Assembly: GCA_016180375.1 (NCBI GenBank)
Contig: JACPBJ010000132.1
Location: 1 to 14,484, forward strand
Length of the DNA stretch: 14,484 nt
Direction: 5' to 3'
Source: Nitrososphaerota archaeon
GTDB lineage: Archaea; Thermoproteota; Nitrososphaeria; Nitrososphaerales; UBA57
Shown: positions 1-6,146 of the stretch, in pieces
Position numbering within the stretch: position 1 is the stretch's first letter
Layout: every line of letters begins with the position of its first letter
Made by a program: the position numbers and the translations under genes
The notes under the pieces: generated by a model
Told to the model about the DNA's origin: nothing
The model's input: the letters and a program-made list of their open reading frames with translations, nothing else
Databases searched by the model: none

Positions 1-22
1 CGCATAACAAAAATCGTCATCG

Positions 23-41
23 TGATGCGCGCGGTGCATCA
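23..41. repeat. short inverted repeat (hairpin) at left edge
   Basis: Arms TGATGC (23-28) and GCATCA (36-41) are perfectly complementary around a 7-nt loop. The rest of positions 1-243 shows no convincing gene: a 22-codon ATG reading frame at 70 has no recognisable product. The hairpin could be the 3' end of a transcript entering from the left, but no T-run supports that. Chance occurrence is possible. Confidence 0.25.
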
Positions 42-243
42 TTAATCATTAGAAAAGGATGCCATCGTTATGCAGTCAAGAGTTTCTAAACCCATCACGG
101 ACTGGCCAGCTGGTCGCCGGAGCCTAGAAGATTCGTAAAAGCGGATGGTAGCGGATTTAGCCGCGAACTTCTATTGATTCGAACCAAAGCTCGATAAATC
201 AGACTGCTCTAGCCTTAAACAGTATAATTTGAAGGAATTTTCA

Positions 244-318
244 TGGGCCAGGGCGGACTTGAACCACCGACCTTCGCTGTGTAAGAGCGACGTCCTAACC
301 GAGCTAGACGACTGGCCC
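244..318 (-). tRNA. tRNA-Val (anticodon UAC)
   Basis: On the minus strand the 75-nt sequence folds as a full cloverleaf. The acceptor GGGCCAG pairs with CTGGCCC and is followed by discriminator A. The D-arm contains GTCTAGCTCGGTTAGGAC. The anticodon stem TCGCT/AGCGA encloses the loop CTTACAC, so the anticodon is TAC (UAC), which reads valine GUA and related codons. The T-arm is GGTGG-TTCAAGT-CCGCC with one G-U pair. CCA is not encoded (TGA follows the discriminator) and there is no intron, both normal for archaea. It has no neighbouring tRNA and is transcribed away from the proline dehydrogenase gene. Confidence 0.97.
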
Positions 319-339
319 GAGAGAGCCAGAATTTGCGTT

Positions 340-348
340 TTCTAATAA
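340..348 (-). promoter_or_regulatory. putative TATA box of tRNA-Val
   Basis: The minus strand reads CTTATTAG here, centred about 26 bp upstream of the tRNA 5' end at 318. That is the spacing expected between an archaeal TATA box and the transcription start, so the tRNA would start at or next to its mature 5' end. Assigned from position and composition only. Confidence 0.4.
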
Positions 349-421
349 GCATTCCAGCTTCATTGGTGCAGCTATGTCTCACAGTTTTGACCGATACTAA
401 CAGTATTATTTAATTAAAAAT

Positions 422-475
422 TGATGAGGCAATTTGTTGCACAAAATTTCACCACTTTATCGCGTCCCCTCATCA
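422..475. repeat. nested inverted repeat between tRNA-Val and proline dehydrogenase
   Basis: Outer arms TGATGAGG (422-429) and CCTCATCA (468-475) match perfectly over 8 bp. Inside lies a second hairpin, TTTGT (433-437), loop TGC, ACAAA (441-445), extendable by two pairs with one bulged A. Read on the minus strand, the outer stem is followed by a run of five T (416-420), as in a terminator or the 3' end of a small RNA. The rest of the 300-bp gap 319-618 shows no gene. A TATA-like TTTATATG lies at 530-537. Confidence 0.45.
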
Positions 476-618
476 TAGTCTAACATGGGGCCTGTTTTGT
501 TAGTAACTCTTGCACTATACTATTGTTGCTTTATATGGCAACCCCCATTGTCAATTTGCACGCAGGGGCACGCTATTACGGAAATTAATGAGAAAGCGGT
601 TATTTACAAAGGCTAACC

Positions 619-1500
619 ATGCATAGTTGGATGCCAAGCCAGGATGAACCATCAAGGACGGAGAAGCTCTTCAAGAAATTTGCCAAGCAATGGATGGCTG
701 GCGATACGCTTGATGATGCGGTATTGAGGGCTAAGGAGTCGAATAAGAACGGCATCAATGGAATAATCAACCTGATTGGAGAGCTTGCCACGAGCGAAGA
801 GACGACTAAGCCTACTGTTCAGGAGTATTTTGAGATATTACAAGCAATAGACAAAAACAAAGTTTCAGCATGTATCACAGTAAAGCCAACTCAGATGGGC
901 GCCAGCATTGATGAGAAACTCTGCAGAGAGAATTTCGCAAGATTGCTTGACGAAGCAAAAAAGCTGAACATCTTTGTCTGGATAGACATGGAGAGCTCGA
1001 AATTTACCCAATTAACTTTAGACCTCTACAGAAGTTTGAGCAAAGCGTACGATAATGTTGGAGTCGCCCTCCAAGCCTATCTGAAGAGAAGCGCAAAGGA
1101 TCTTGATGGTCTGCTGTCAATAGAAGGGAAAGTAAGGTTATGCAAAGGTGCATACAGGGAAAGCAGCGACATCATAGTTGGTTCAAAAGAATTTATTGAT
1201 CAGAACTTCTTCAATTTGATGAAGGTTCTCTTCGAGAAAGGGAACAATTTTGCTATAGCAACCCACGACAACAAGTTGATCGAAAAGGCAAAGGAACTCT
1301 CGAAGGATTACAACAGAAATTTTGAATTTCAGATGCTTCTAGGTATTAGAGAGAACCTAAAGTTCAAACTTGTTGCTGAAGGTTTCAGAGTTTCGAACTA
1401 CATTCCTTACGGCAGGAAATGGCTCGCATACACCATGAGAAGGCTCCGAGAAAGACGTAGGAACATCCTCCTCATATTCAGGTCGCTATTCGGAGGATAA
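619..1500 (+). CDS. proline dehydrogenase (monofunctional, FAD-dependent)
   Basis: Oxidises L-proline to 1-pyrroline-5-carboxylate, passing electrons through FAD to the respiratory quinone pool; first step of proline catabolism. The 293-residue length fits single-domain bacterial and archaeal enzymes (about 300 residues). It has the conserved TIM-barrel blocks in order: VRLCKGAYRES (172-182), ATHD (214-217), FEFQMLLGIR (235-244) and the substrate/flavin-proximal YIPYGRKWLAYTMRRLRER (261-279). The ATG at 619 has an AAAGG six bases upstream and gives a family-like N-terminus. No pyrroline-5-carboxylate dehydrogenase is in the window, so step two must be encoded elsewhere. larC starts 39 nt downstream on the same strand, so co-transcription is possible though functionally unexplained. 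The family assignment is firm; the in vivo electron acceptor is inferred from the family. Confidence 0.93.
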   Translation: MHSWMPSQDEPSRTEKLFKKFAKQWMAGDTLDDAVLRAKESNKNGINGIINLIGELATSEETTKPTVQEYFEILQAIDKNKVSACITVKPTQMGASIDEKLCRENFARLLDEAKKLNIFVWIDMESSKFTQLTLDLYRSLSKAYDNVGVALQAYLKRSAKDLDGLLSIEGKVRLCKGAYRESSDIIVGSKEFIDQNFFNLMKVLFEKGNNFAIATHDNKLIEKAKELSKDYNRNFEFQMLLGIRENLKFKLVAEGFRVSNYIPYGRKWLAYTMRRLRERRRNILLIFRSLFGG

Positions 1501-1511
1501 GCATAAGCCAC

Positions 1512-1525
1512 AGTGCTTTTGCACT
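1512..1525 (+). terminator. small hairpin in the proline dehydrogenase-larC gap
   Basis: AGTGC (1512-1516) and GCACT (1521-1525) form a 5-bp stem around a TTTT loop, 11 nt after the proline dehydrogenase stop and 14 nt before the larC start. It could weakly terminate or punctuate the upstream message, or sit in the larC leader. A 5-bp stem can occur by chance. Confidence 0.25.
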
Positions 1526-1539
1526 TAATGTGAATTACG

Positions 1540-2856
1540 GTGCAGTCAAGAATACTCGTCATCGATCCCTCTATAGCAGGTATATCCGGAGATATGGTTG
1601 TAAGCGCAGCCATAGACCTTGGAGCCGATCAGAAAAGAACAGTCGATGCGATGCTGTCTGCCAAGAAGTATGTTAGAGGCTGCAGCAAGCTAGAGATCAA
1701 AGTTAGGGATATTGTCAAGCAGGGTTTCAGAGCCAAGCATCTAGTCGTCGATGCAAAGGAATCTGTTCATGAAAGGAGGGCAAGCGAAATGATGGAAGCA
1801 TTGAAGGATTCGCTGTCTGCTTTAGGCTTATCCAAAAGTGCAGAGAAGTTTGCTATTAATACGCTCAAGACACTTGCTGATGCGGAAGGGAGACTCCACG
1901 GTGAAAATACGGGTAATGTTCACCTGCACGAAGCTGGTTCGATAGATACTATCGTAGACATCTTAGGCTCTGCTTGCGCATTTGACGATCTAGGCATAAT
2001 CGATGGTGCCAGGGTTCTTACAACGCCTGTGGCAGTTGGTGGAGGCTCATTTTCTTTTTCGCATGGCAAAGTTGCTAGTCCTGGCCCTGCCGTACTTGAG
2101 ATTGCCAAGCAATACAAGCTCCCAATAGTTGGAGGACCTGTTCAAGCGGAGCTCGCAACGCCAACAGGGGTGGCATTACTTGCAAATCTTGTCGATGAAA
2201 CTATCAAATTTTATCCGAAAATGAAACCTCTAGCTGTAGGTATTGGGGCAGGGAGACGAGATTTCAAGACTGTTCCAAACGTTCTCAGGCTGACTCTAGG
2301 TGAATCAATTTCTAAAATGCCGGCTGAAGAGATAGCAATTCTGGAAACGAATCTGGATGACATAACTGGAGAGCACTTGGCGCATGCTTCAGAAGTATTG
2401 ATGGATTCGGGGGCAAAGGATGTCACGATAATACCTTCTCTTACGAAGAAGGGTAGGCCGGGTTACCTGCTGAGAGTTATTGTTGGAACCTCGAAGGCTG
2501 ATGATTTAGCAGAAAAGATGATGCTTGAAACAGGAACTCTGGGAGTCAGGATAATTACAGCGATAAGACATGTAGCGTCAAGGAACATTGTTAAAGTTCC
2601 CGTGAAGATTGGTGGAAAGAGATTCTCAGTAGATGTGAAGGTTTCAAGGAATGCTAGAGGGGATGTAATAGCGATAAAACCAGAGTATGAAGCGATCAAG
2701 AGACTTGCGAAGAAGTTGGATGTTCCTGTGATTAGGCTTGCTGGAGAAGTTCAATCACAAGTAAGCGCGAATTTCTTTAATGGACGACTGTTGAGCGCGG
2801 GAGATATTCGGAGCGAGCAGGAAGCTAATAGAAACCAACACAGACAGAAGTCTTAA
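1540..2856 (+). CDS. larC: LarC, nickel insertion enzyme for the nickel-pincer nucleotide cofactor
   Basis: LarC (former DUF111) is the CTP-dependent cyclometallase that inserts Ni(II) into pyridinium-3,5-bisthiocarboxylic acid mononucleotide, the last step of NPN cofactor synthesis. Visible hallmarks are the N-terminal GISGDM (14-19), HLHEAGSIDTIVDI (128-141), the GGG-containing stretch near 167-169, and ETNLDD (269-274), which opens the C-terminal domain. At 438 residues it is one uninterrupted frame, unlike Lactiplantibacillus plantarum, where full LarC needs a programmed frameshift between larC1 and larC2. The start is GTG at 1540: an in-frame TGA at 1531 excludes anything longer, and the next residues match the family N-terminus. 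It converges on larB with 1 nt between stop codons, so the cofactor genes are split over opposite strands. Confidence 0.93.
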   Translation: MQSRILVIDPSIAGISGDMVVSAAIDLGADQKRTVDAMLSAKKYVRGCSKLEIKVRDIVKQGFRAKHLVVDAKESVHERRASEMMEALKDSLSALGLSKSAEKFAINTLKTLADAEGRLHGENTGNVHLHEAGSIDTIVDILGSACAFDDLGIIDGARVLTTPVAVGGGSFSFSHGKVASPGPAVLEIAKQYKLPIVGGPVQAELATPTGVALLANLVDETIKFYPKMKPLAVGIGAGRRDFKTVPNVLRLTLGESISKMPAEEIAILETNLDDITGEHLAHASEVLMDSGAKDVTIIPSLTKKGRPGYLLRVIVGTSKADDLAEKMMLETGTLGVRIITAIRHVASRNIVKVPVKIGGKRFSVDVKVSRNARGDVIAIKPEYEAIKRLAKKLDVPVIRLAGEVQSQVSANFFNGRLLSAGDIRSEQEANRNQHRQKS

Positions 2857-2857
2857 C

Positions 2858-3637
2858 TCATTTTCCCCTTGTCGCTGCTCTTCTGGCTATTAACCCTGCA
2901 ATCACTCCAGCAGCAACTCCAGAGTCAATGTTGACTGTTGCAACTCCAAGAGAGCAAGCCTGAAGCATTGCTTGTAGAGCAGCCATACCTTTGCCGCCAA
3001 AACCGTACCCAACTGATGTCGGGACTCCAATTACAGGAACGTCGACCAGCCCTGCAACTATTGTTGGCATAGCACCCTCCCTCCCCGCAACAGCGATGAT
3101 AGCATCAACATCCTCTTCTATCATTTTCTTGATAGAAGGGAAGAGCCTGTGTATGCCGGCAACTCCGATATCATAAGTACATATCGCCTTGCACCCCATT
3201 TCTTCAAGCACAACTTTCGCTTCTTCAGCGACGGGTATGTCGGAAGTGCCAGCTGTTATGATGCCCACTTTTCCTAGAATGGTTGCTCTCTTTGCTCCCT
3301 TCGATCTTAAGACTAGGATTCTTGCTAATTCGTTCTTTTCAATTCTTGCTCCTTTGGGGAGAAGCTTTCTGATGGCTTTTTCATGATGTTCATGTACTCT
3401 GCTGACTATTACGCTGCCATTTTTCGCAATTGCTGTTACCGCTATCTTTGCTGTATGTTCAGGAAGTTTGCCTTCTGCAAGTATTATTTCTGGTACCCCT
3501 TTCCGCAGTTGCCTTGAAATGTCTATTCTTGCTAAATCCTCAACCTCTTCTATCGCATTCAGTTTCAGCTGTTTTTCTGCTTCAGCAATAGAAATTTCTC
3601 CCTTGGAAAACTTCTCCAGAATTTCCTTTATCTGCAT
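2858..3637 (-). CDS. larB: LarB, pyridinium-3,5-biscarboxylic acid mononucleotide synthase
   Basis: LarB carboxylates and hydrolyses nicotinic acid adenine dinucleotide, giving pyridinium-3,5-biscarboxylic acid mononucleotide, the first step of NPN synthesis. The C-terminal half (about 120-255) is the PurE/AIR-carboxylase-like domain: ITAGTSDIPVAEEA (127-140), AGREGAMPTIVAGL (184-197), GVPTSVGYGFGG (204-215) and VATVNIDSG (232-240). Cys228 just before that last block is the likely counterpart of the catalytic cysteine described in L. plantarum LarB (my alignment by eye). The N-terminal 60 residues carry the usual LarB extension with a KGVPEIILAEGK motif. The ATG lies 12 nt after the larE stop, preceded by AAGGAAG, so larE-larB is a two-gene unit. 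Length (259) is normal. Confidence 0.94.
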   Translation of the reverse strand: MQIKEILEKFSKGEISIAEAEKQLKLNAIEEVEDLARIDISRQLRKGVPEIILAEGKLPEHTAKIAVTAIAKNGSVIVSRVHEHHEKAIRKLLPKGARIEKNELARILVLRSKGAKRATILGKVGIITAGTSDIPVAEEAKVVLEEMGCKAICTYDIGVAGIHRLFPSIKKMIEEDVDAIIAVAGREGAMPTIVAGLVDVPVIGVPTSVGYGFGGKGMAALQAMLQACSLGVATVNIDSGVAAGVIAGLIARRAATRGK

Positions 3638-3649
3638 GGGGCTGCTTCC

Positions 3650-4468
3650 TTAATGCGTAAATCGTTTGTTCATGCTGCCGGTGCTGTAGCCTGAAAGTTC
3701 GATGGTAACATATGTGAAGCCCAATGCCTTAAGCTCTGCATCGATTTTGTCCATAATTTCTTCATCGAAAAGCATCTTCCTTTCATCCCTTCCAACTTCA
3801 ATCCTTGCAATATCTCCATGGCTTCTTACCCTGAGCTGCTTTACTCCTGTGATCTCTTTGATGAACTTCTCCGCCTTCTCTACTTGTGATAGGCCGCTCA
3901 AGGTTATCATCTGCCCATATGCAAATCTTGAAGATAAACAAGCAAGTGAAGGCTTGTCGGCAGTCGGCAATCCAAGTTCTTTTGAGAGAGCTCTGATTTC
4001 ATCCTTTGCAAATTCCAGCTCTGCAAGGGGGCGTCTTATCCCTTCTTCCTCTTCTGCTAGCGCGCCTGGCCTATGTCCCTTCAGGTCATCAGCATTGGTG
4101 CCATCCACTATGGTTGCAATTCCCATCTGTTCTGCAAGAGGCTTCAATTTGACGAATAATTCTTTCTTGCAATAGTAGCATCTGTTCGGAAGGTTTTTCA
4201 CGTAATCAGGATTCTCGAGCTCATCGGTTCTTATCACTAAATGCTTTATCCCAATTTTTGCTGCAAGTTGCTTCGCCTCCTCTAACTCTTCTCTTGGAAG
4301 GCTGGGAGAATCTGCAGTCACGGCGATTGCATTTTTTCCTAATGATATGTAAGCAGCCTTTGCAAGCAGAGTGCTATCTACTCCTCCAGAAAATGCGACT
4401 AATGCTGAGCCCTTGTCAGAGAACCAGCTCAAGAGCTCTTCAAGCCGCAATGATAGTGCTCTCTGCAT
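3650..4468 (-). CDS. larE: LarE, ATP-dependent sulfur transferase for NPN cofactor (three-cysteine type)
   Basis: LarE adenylates the pyridinium carboxylates and converts them to thiocarboxylates, the middle step of NPN synthesis. It is an N-type ATP pyrophosphatase: the PP-loop SGGVDS is at 27-32 and DGTNADD at 122-128. Cys97 and Cys100 (RCYYCK) plus Cys177 (SLACLSSR) form the three-cysteine set of LarE enzymes that bind a [4Fe-4S] cluster and can turn over, such as the characterised Thermotoga maritima protein. The L. plantarum type instead sacrifices one cysteine. The cluster is inferred from these residues. The length of 272 is normal. The ATG at 4468 is followed directly by a family-like N-terminus, and larB follows 12 nt downstream. 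A TTGGTA-type inverted repeat lies in its upstream region. Confidence 0.93.
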   Translation of the reverse strand: MQRALSLRLEELLSWFSDKGSALVAFSGGVDSTLLAKAAYISLGKNAIAVTADSPSLPREELEEAKQLAAKIGIKHLVIRTDELENPDYVKNLPNRCYYCKKELFVKLKPLAEQMGIATIVDGTNADDLKGHRPGALAEEEEGIRRPLAELEFAKDEIRALSKELGLPTADKPSLACLSSRFAYGQMITLSGLSQVEKAEKFIKEITGVKQLRVRSHGDIARIEVGRDERKMLFDEEIMDKIDAELKALGFTYVTIELSGYSTGSMNKRFTH

Positions 4469-4476
4469 TGGCGCTT

Positions 4477-4513
4477 GTTGGTACGAATTCTAGTTAAGGT
4501 TTGTTATACCAAC
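4477..4513. promoter_or_regulatory. inverted repeat flanking the putative larE core promoter
   Basis: GTTGGTA (4477-4483) and TACCAAC (4507-4513) are perfect inverted arms 30 bp apart centre to centre. Between or overlapping them on the minus strand are TATA-like stretches (TTAACT at 4492-4497, TATAAC at 4504-4509) at the distance expected for a near-leaderless larE message. A third TTGGTA occurs at 4526-4531. The arrangement resembles an operator around a core promoter. There is no direct proof, and a 7-bp match can arise by chance. Confidence 0.3.
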
Positions 4514-4537
4514 TTTTGAGTTAATTTGGTAGATCGA

Positions 4538-4914
4538 CTAACCCAAATTCTGCCAAAGACCGATAACATTTCCTTCTGAGTCTTCGATATAAGCGGCATA
4601 ACCCATATCGCCCACTTTTGATTTTTTCCTTACTAACTTGCCGCCCTGTTCGACGACTTTCTCACAATCTTTTCTATATTTGCCACGTTAATCGTTATTA
4701 CGGGTGATTTTACAGGGGCTTGTCGCTTTAACATGCCTCCATTAATGGCGCCGGGCGTTTTGGGCATTCTTTCCTTATCCGAATCTACTGTACTGACTAG
4801 AGTATAGCCCATTTCTGGGATGCTATTCATCTTCCATCCAAACGCAGTTTTGTAGAACTTCTGAGCCCGAGCCACATCATCAGCAGGGATTTCAAAATGA
4901 ACAACCTTATCCAT
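4538..4914 (-). pseudogene. VOC (glyoxalase/bleomycin resistance-like) protein, frameshifted
   Basis: Small vicinal-oxygen-chelate protein of the COG3324 kind (enzymes of uncertain substrate related to lactoylglutathione lyase). From ATG 4914 the frame gives VHFEIPADDVARAQKFYKTA and, later, SPVITINVANIE, then drifts into non-homologous sequence and stops at 4633. Another frame then supplies the missing C-terminal half: EKVVEQGGKLV, DMGYAAYIEDSEGNVIGLWQ, ending at TAG 4538. The frames join cleanly if one A is restored to the run at 4670-4673 (minus strand GAAAAG to GAAAAAG), giving about 125 residues, a normal family length. A TTG immediately upstream (4917) is a less likely start. Either a real recent mutation or a homopolymer sequencing or assembly error. 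It lies between the cyclo-ligase and larE genes on the same strand. Confidence 0.85.
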
Positions 4915-4945
4915 CAAATCACTTCATGCGAATAACAAGCCAGAG

Positions 4946-4956
4946 GCTAATAAATT
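4946..4956 (-). promoter_or_regulatory. putative TATA box of the VOC gene
   Basis: The minus strand reads GAATTTATTAG, with TTTATTA centred about 36 bp upstream of the ATG at 4914 and inside the 60-bp gap after the cyclo-ligase gene. It would give a leader of about ten bases. Assigned on position and composition alone. Confidence 0.35.
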
Positions 4957-4977
4957 CGCTCCAACTTTTTGATGAAC

Positions 4978-5559
4978 TCAAGGTTCTTTGTGTTTCAAGC
5001 ATTCAATAATACTAGTTTCAGTTATGATTTTGTGAACTTTAACGTCATTTTTTGATGATGGTATACCATCGACAATTTGAAAGTCAAATGCAAGGGCGAT
5101 TATCGGTGTTCCATCTTCCAGCTTTGACAGAAATTTGTCGTAGTAGCCCTTTCCAAAGCCTAGCCTATTCCCACTTTTATCAAATGCGACGCCAGGCACT
5201 ATTACCAGATCGATGGCTTGAGGAAGGATCCTAGAGCCTCCTGCAGGTTCAAGTATCCCAAAGCTTCCTTTATTGAGATCCTTCATGCTTCTGATTTCAA
5301 TGAACCTCAAGGCATTGTTCTTGACAACTTTTGGGACGCATATTCTCTTGCCCAGCGACAAAGATTCTTCTATCATAGTAGTTGTATCGACTTCTCCCTC
5401 TCTTGCAATTGAAACATAGAATGCAATTGTGCCTGCTCTATTGAATTCCTGTATGGATGAAAGTGATTCCCAGATGGCTTTGCTCTTCCTTTGGATGATG
5501 GAGGGAGATTGATTCCTCCTTTGCTGTCTAATATGGTTTCTTATCTCGTTCTTTGACAA
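4978..5559 (-). CDS. 5-formyltetrahydrofolate cyclo-ligase (5,10-methenyl-THF synthetase)
   Basis: Catalyses the ATP-dependent conversion of 5-formyl-THF to 5,10-methenyl-THF, returning an inhibitory storage folate to one-carbon metabolism. Residues 1-15 carry the basic N-terminal helix typical of the family (K3, R11, R14, R15). FYVS (47-50) with GEVDT (55-59) and GILEP (101-105) follow. The signature VPGVAFD (121-127) and RLGFGKGYYDKFL (132-144) forms the nucleotide and folate site. The length of 193 is normal. The start is TTG at 5559, giving a family-like N-terminus, and a strong TATA-like element about 32 bp upstream predicts a nearly leaderless message. Its presence implies tetrahydrofolate-type rather than purely methanopterin-type C1 carriers. 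The downstream VOC gene has its own promoter-like element. Confidence 0.94.
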   Translation of the reverse strand: MSKNEIRNHIRQQRRNQSPSIIQRKSKAIWESLSSIQEFNRAGTIAFYVSIAREGEVDTTTMIEESLSLGKRICVPKVVKNNALRFIEIRSMKDLNKGSFGILEPAGGSRILPQAIDLVIVPGVAFDKSGNRLGFGKGYYDKFLSKLEDGTPIIALAFDFQIVDGIPSSKNDVKVHKIITETSIIECLKHKEP

Positions 5560-5584
5560 GAAGTGATTTGAAGGGTTTCCAGTC

Positions 5585-5596
5585 TTTTATTATATA
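5585..5596 (-). promoter_or_regulatory. putative TATA box of the cyclo-ligase gene
   Basis: The minus strand reads TATATAATAAAA, a near-ideal archaeal TATA sequence centred about 32 bp before the TTG start at 5559. The predicted transcription start lies within a few bases of the start codon. Confidence 0.55.
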
Positions 5597-5662
5597 CTAT
5601 CCCAGGTTCTGATAACTCTTCAGCTATGAGAGAACACTTATGTTTTGAGTTTATATTGCAAG

Positions 5663-5719
5663 GGAGGGTAGAAATTTCTACACACAGGCTAGTATACCCC
5701 GAAGAGTTCGGAACCCTCC
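5663..5719. repeat. structured inverted-repeat element in the divergent spacer
   Basis: Outer arms GGAGGGT (5663-5669) and ACCCTCC (5713-5719) are perfect 7-bp complements. Overlapping the left arm is a perfect 14-bp palindrome, GTAGAAATTTCTAC (5668-5681). Just inside the right arm is CCGAA-GAG-TTCGG (5699-5711), a perfect 5-bp hairpin. The element fills the space between the core promoters of two divergent genes and ends 9 bp from the DUF971 TATA element. It could be a double operator or a small structured RNA; sequence alone cannot decide. The rest of the 199-bp spacer 5560-5758 has no gene. Confidence 0.45.
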
Positions 5720-5727
5720 GATTCACC

Positions 5728-5737
5728 TTTTAATATA
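5728..5737 (+). promoter_or_regulatory. putative TATA box of the DUF971 gene
   Basis: TTTTAATATA is centred 26 bp upstream of the TTG start at 5759, so transcription should begin at the start codon itself (leaderless message). This spacing is the main support for the TTG start. The element also reads as TATATTAAAA on the other strand. Confidence 0.5.
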
Positions 5738-5758
5738 GTCAATAGGATAAATTGGCAG

Positions 5759-6109
5759 TTGAGTCCTAACCCTCCAAAGTTTCTTCGCGTAGCAGAGATA
5801 ACCGTGCATGACAGAGAGTTAGAGATTCGCTGGAGCGATGGGCATGTCAGCGTATACCCTCACAAGTTCCTGCGCCAGAAATGCAGATGCGCTCTTTGCG
5901 CCGGTGAGCCATTCCTTTCTCCGGGTGGGTTGATGATGCCAAATACTAACCTTCCAAACGTACCTGACAGTGTATCGCCAACAAGATTCGGCCAAGTGGG
6001 AAACTATGGCTTGAGCATAAACTGGAGCGACGGTCACAGTACCGGCATCTACAGTTTCAATTATCTCAGAGAAATATGCCAATGCGAAATCTGCACTGCG
6101 AAGGGTTAA
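5759..6109 (+). CDS. DUF971 (GBBH-like N-terminal domain) protein with two CxCxxC motifs
   Basis: A stand-alone domain of the PF06155 type, also found at the N-terminus of gamma-butyrobetaine hydroxylase and the C-terminus of Mrp/HCF101-type Fe-S carrier proteins. Two WSDGH blocks (25-29, 89-93) are each followed by a Tyr/Leu-Arg stretch (HKFLRQ, FNYLRE) and a CxCxxC motif: C42-C44-C47 and C107-C109-C112. In human gamma-butyrobetaine hydroxylase, three cysteines in CxCxxC spacing plus a histidine bind zinc. Here the first motif plus His93 would be equivalent; the second motif is extra. The 116-residue protein has no catalytic domain, so the role is unknown; metal or Fe-S handling is inference. 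The start is TTG at 5759, supported by a TATA element 26 bp upstream. The RPA gene starts 37 nt downstream on the same strand. Confidence 0.85.
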   Translation: MSPNPPKFLRVAEITVHDRELEIRWSDGHVSVYPHKFLRQKCRCALCAGEPFLSPGGLMMPNTNLPNVPDSVSPTRFGQVGNYGLSINWSDGHSTGIYSFNYLREICQCEICTAKG

Positions 6110-6146
6110 TATCACCAAAAGAAAGTTATGATCAAACGGGAAGTAT

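Noticed and set aside
70..138. 22-codon ATG frame at the left edge
   Set aside because: No recognisable product, no clear promoter or ribosome site, and nothing beyond the open frame supports it.
422..478. C/D box guide RNA on the minus strand (ATGATGA near 477)
   Set aside because: A box C-like sequence is present but no CTGA box D or D' lies at a suitable distance.
70..1551. 11-bp identity TGCAGTCAAGA at 70-80 and 1541-1551, considered as a direct repeat or attachment site
   Set aside because: No flanking similarity, no integrase, and nothing between the copies looks mobile. One copy is simply the LarC N-terminus, so chance is the simplest explanation.
3702..4175. Long open frame on the strand opposite larE (157 codons)
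   Set aside because: It lies entirely antisense to a well-conserved larE; the composition mirrors larE codon usage and shows no family features.
4633..4914. Reading the VOC frame to its stop at 4633 as a complete short protein
   Set aside because: The last 10-12 residues are unlike the family, while the family's C-terminal half continues in another frame to 4538.
5663..5719. Truncated tRNA (7-bp acceptor-like arms, TTCGGAA near the 3' arm)
   Set aside because: The interior is too short for D-, anticodon and T-arms, and the hairpin beside the 3' arm lacks T-arm geometry.
5819..6118. 99-codon frame antisense to the DUF971 gene
   Set aside because: Opposite strand of a gene with clear conserved motifs; no own promoter or homologous motif seen.
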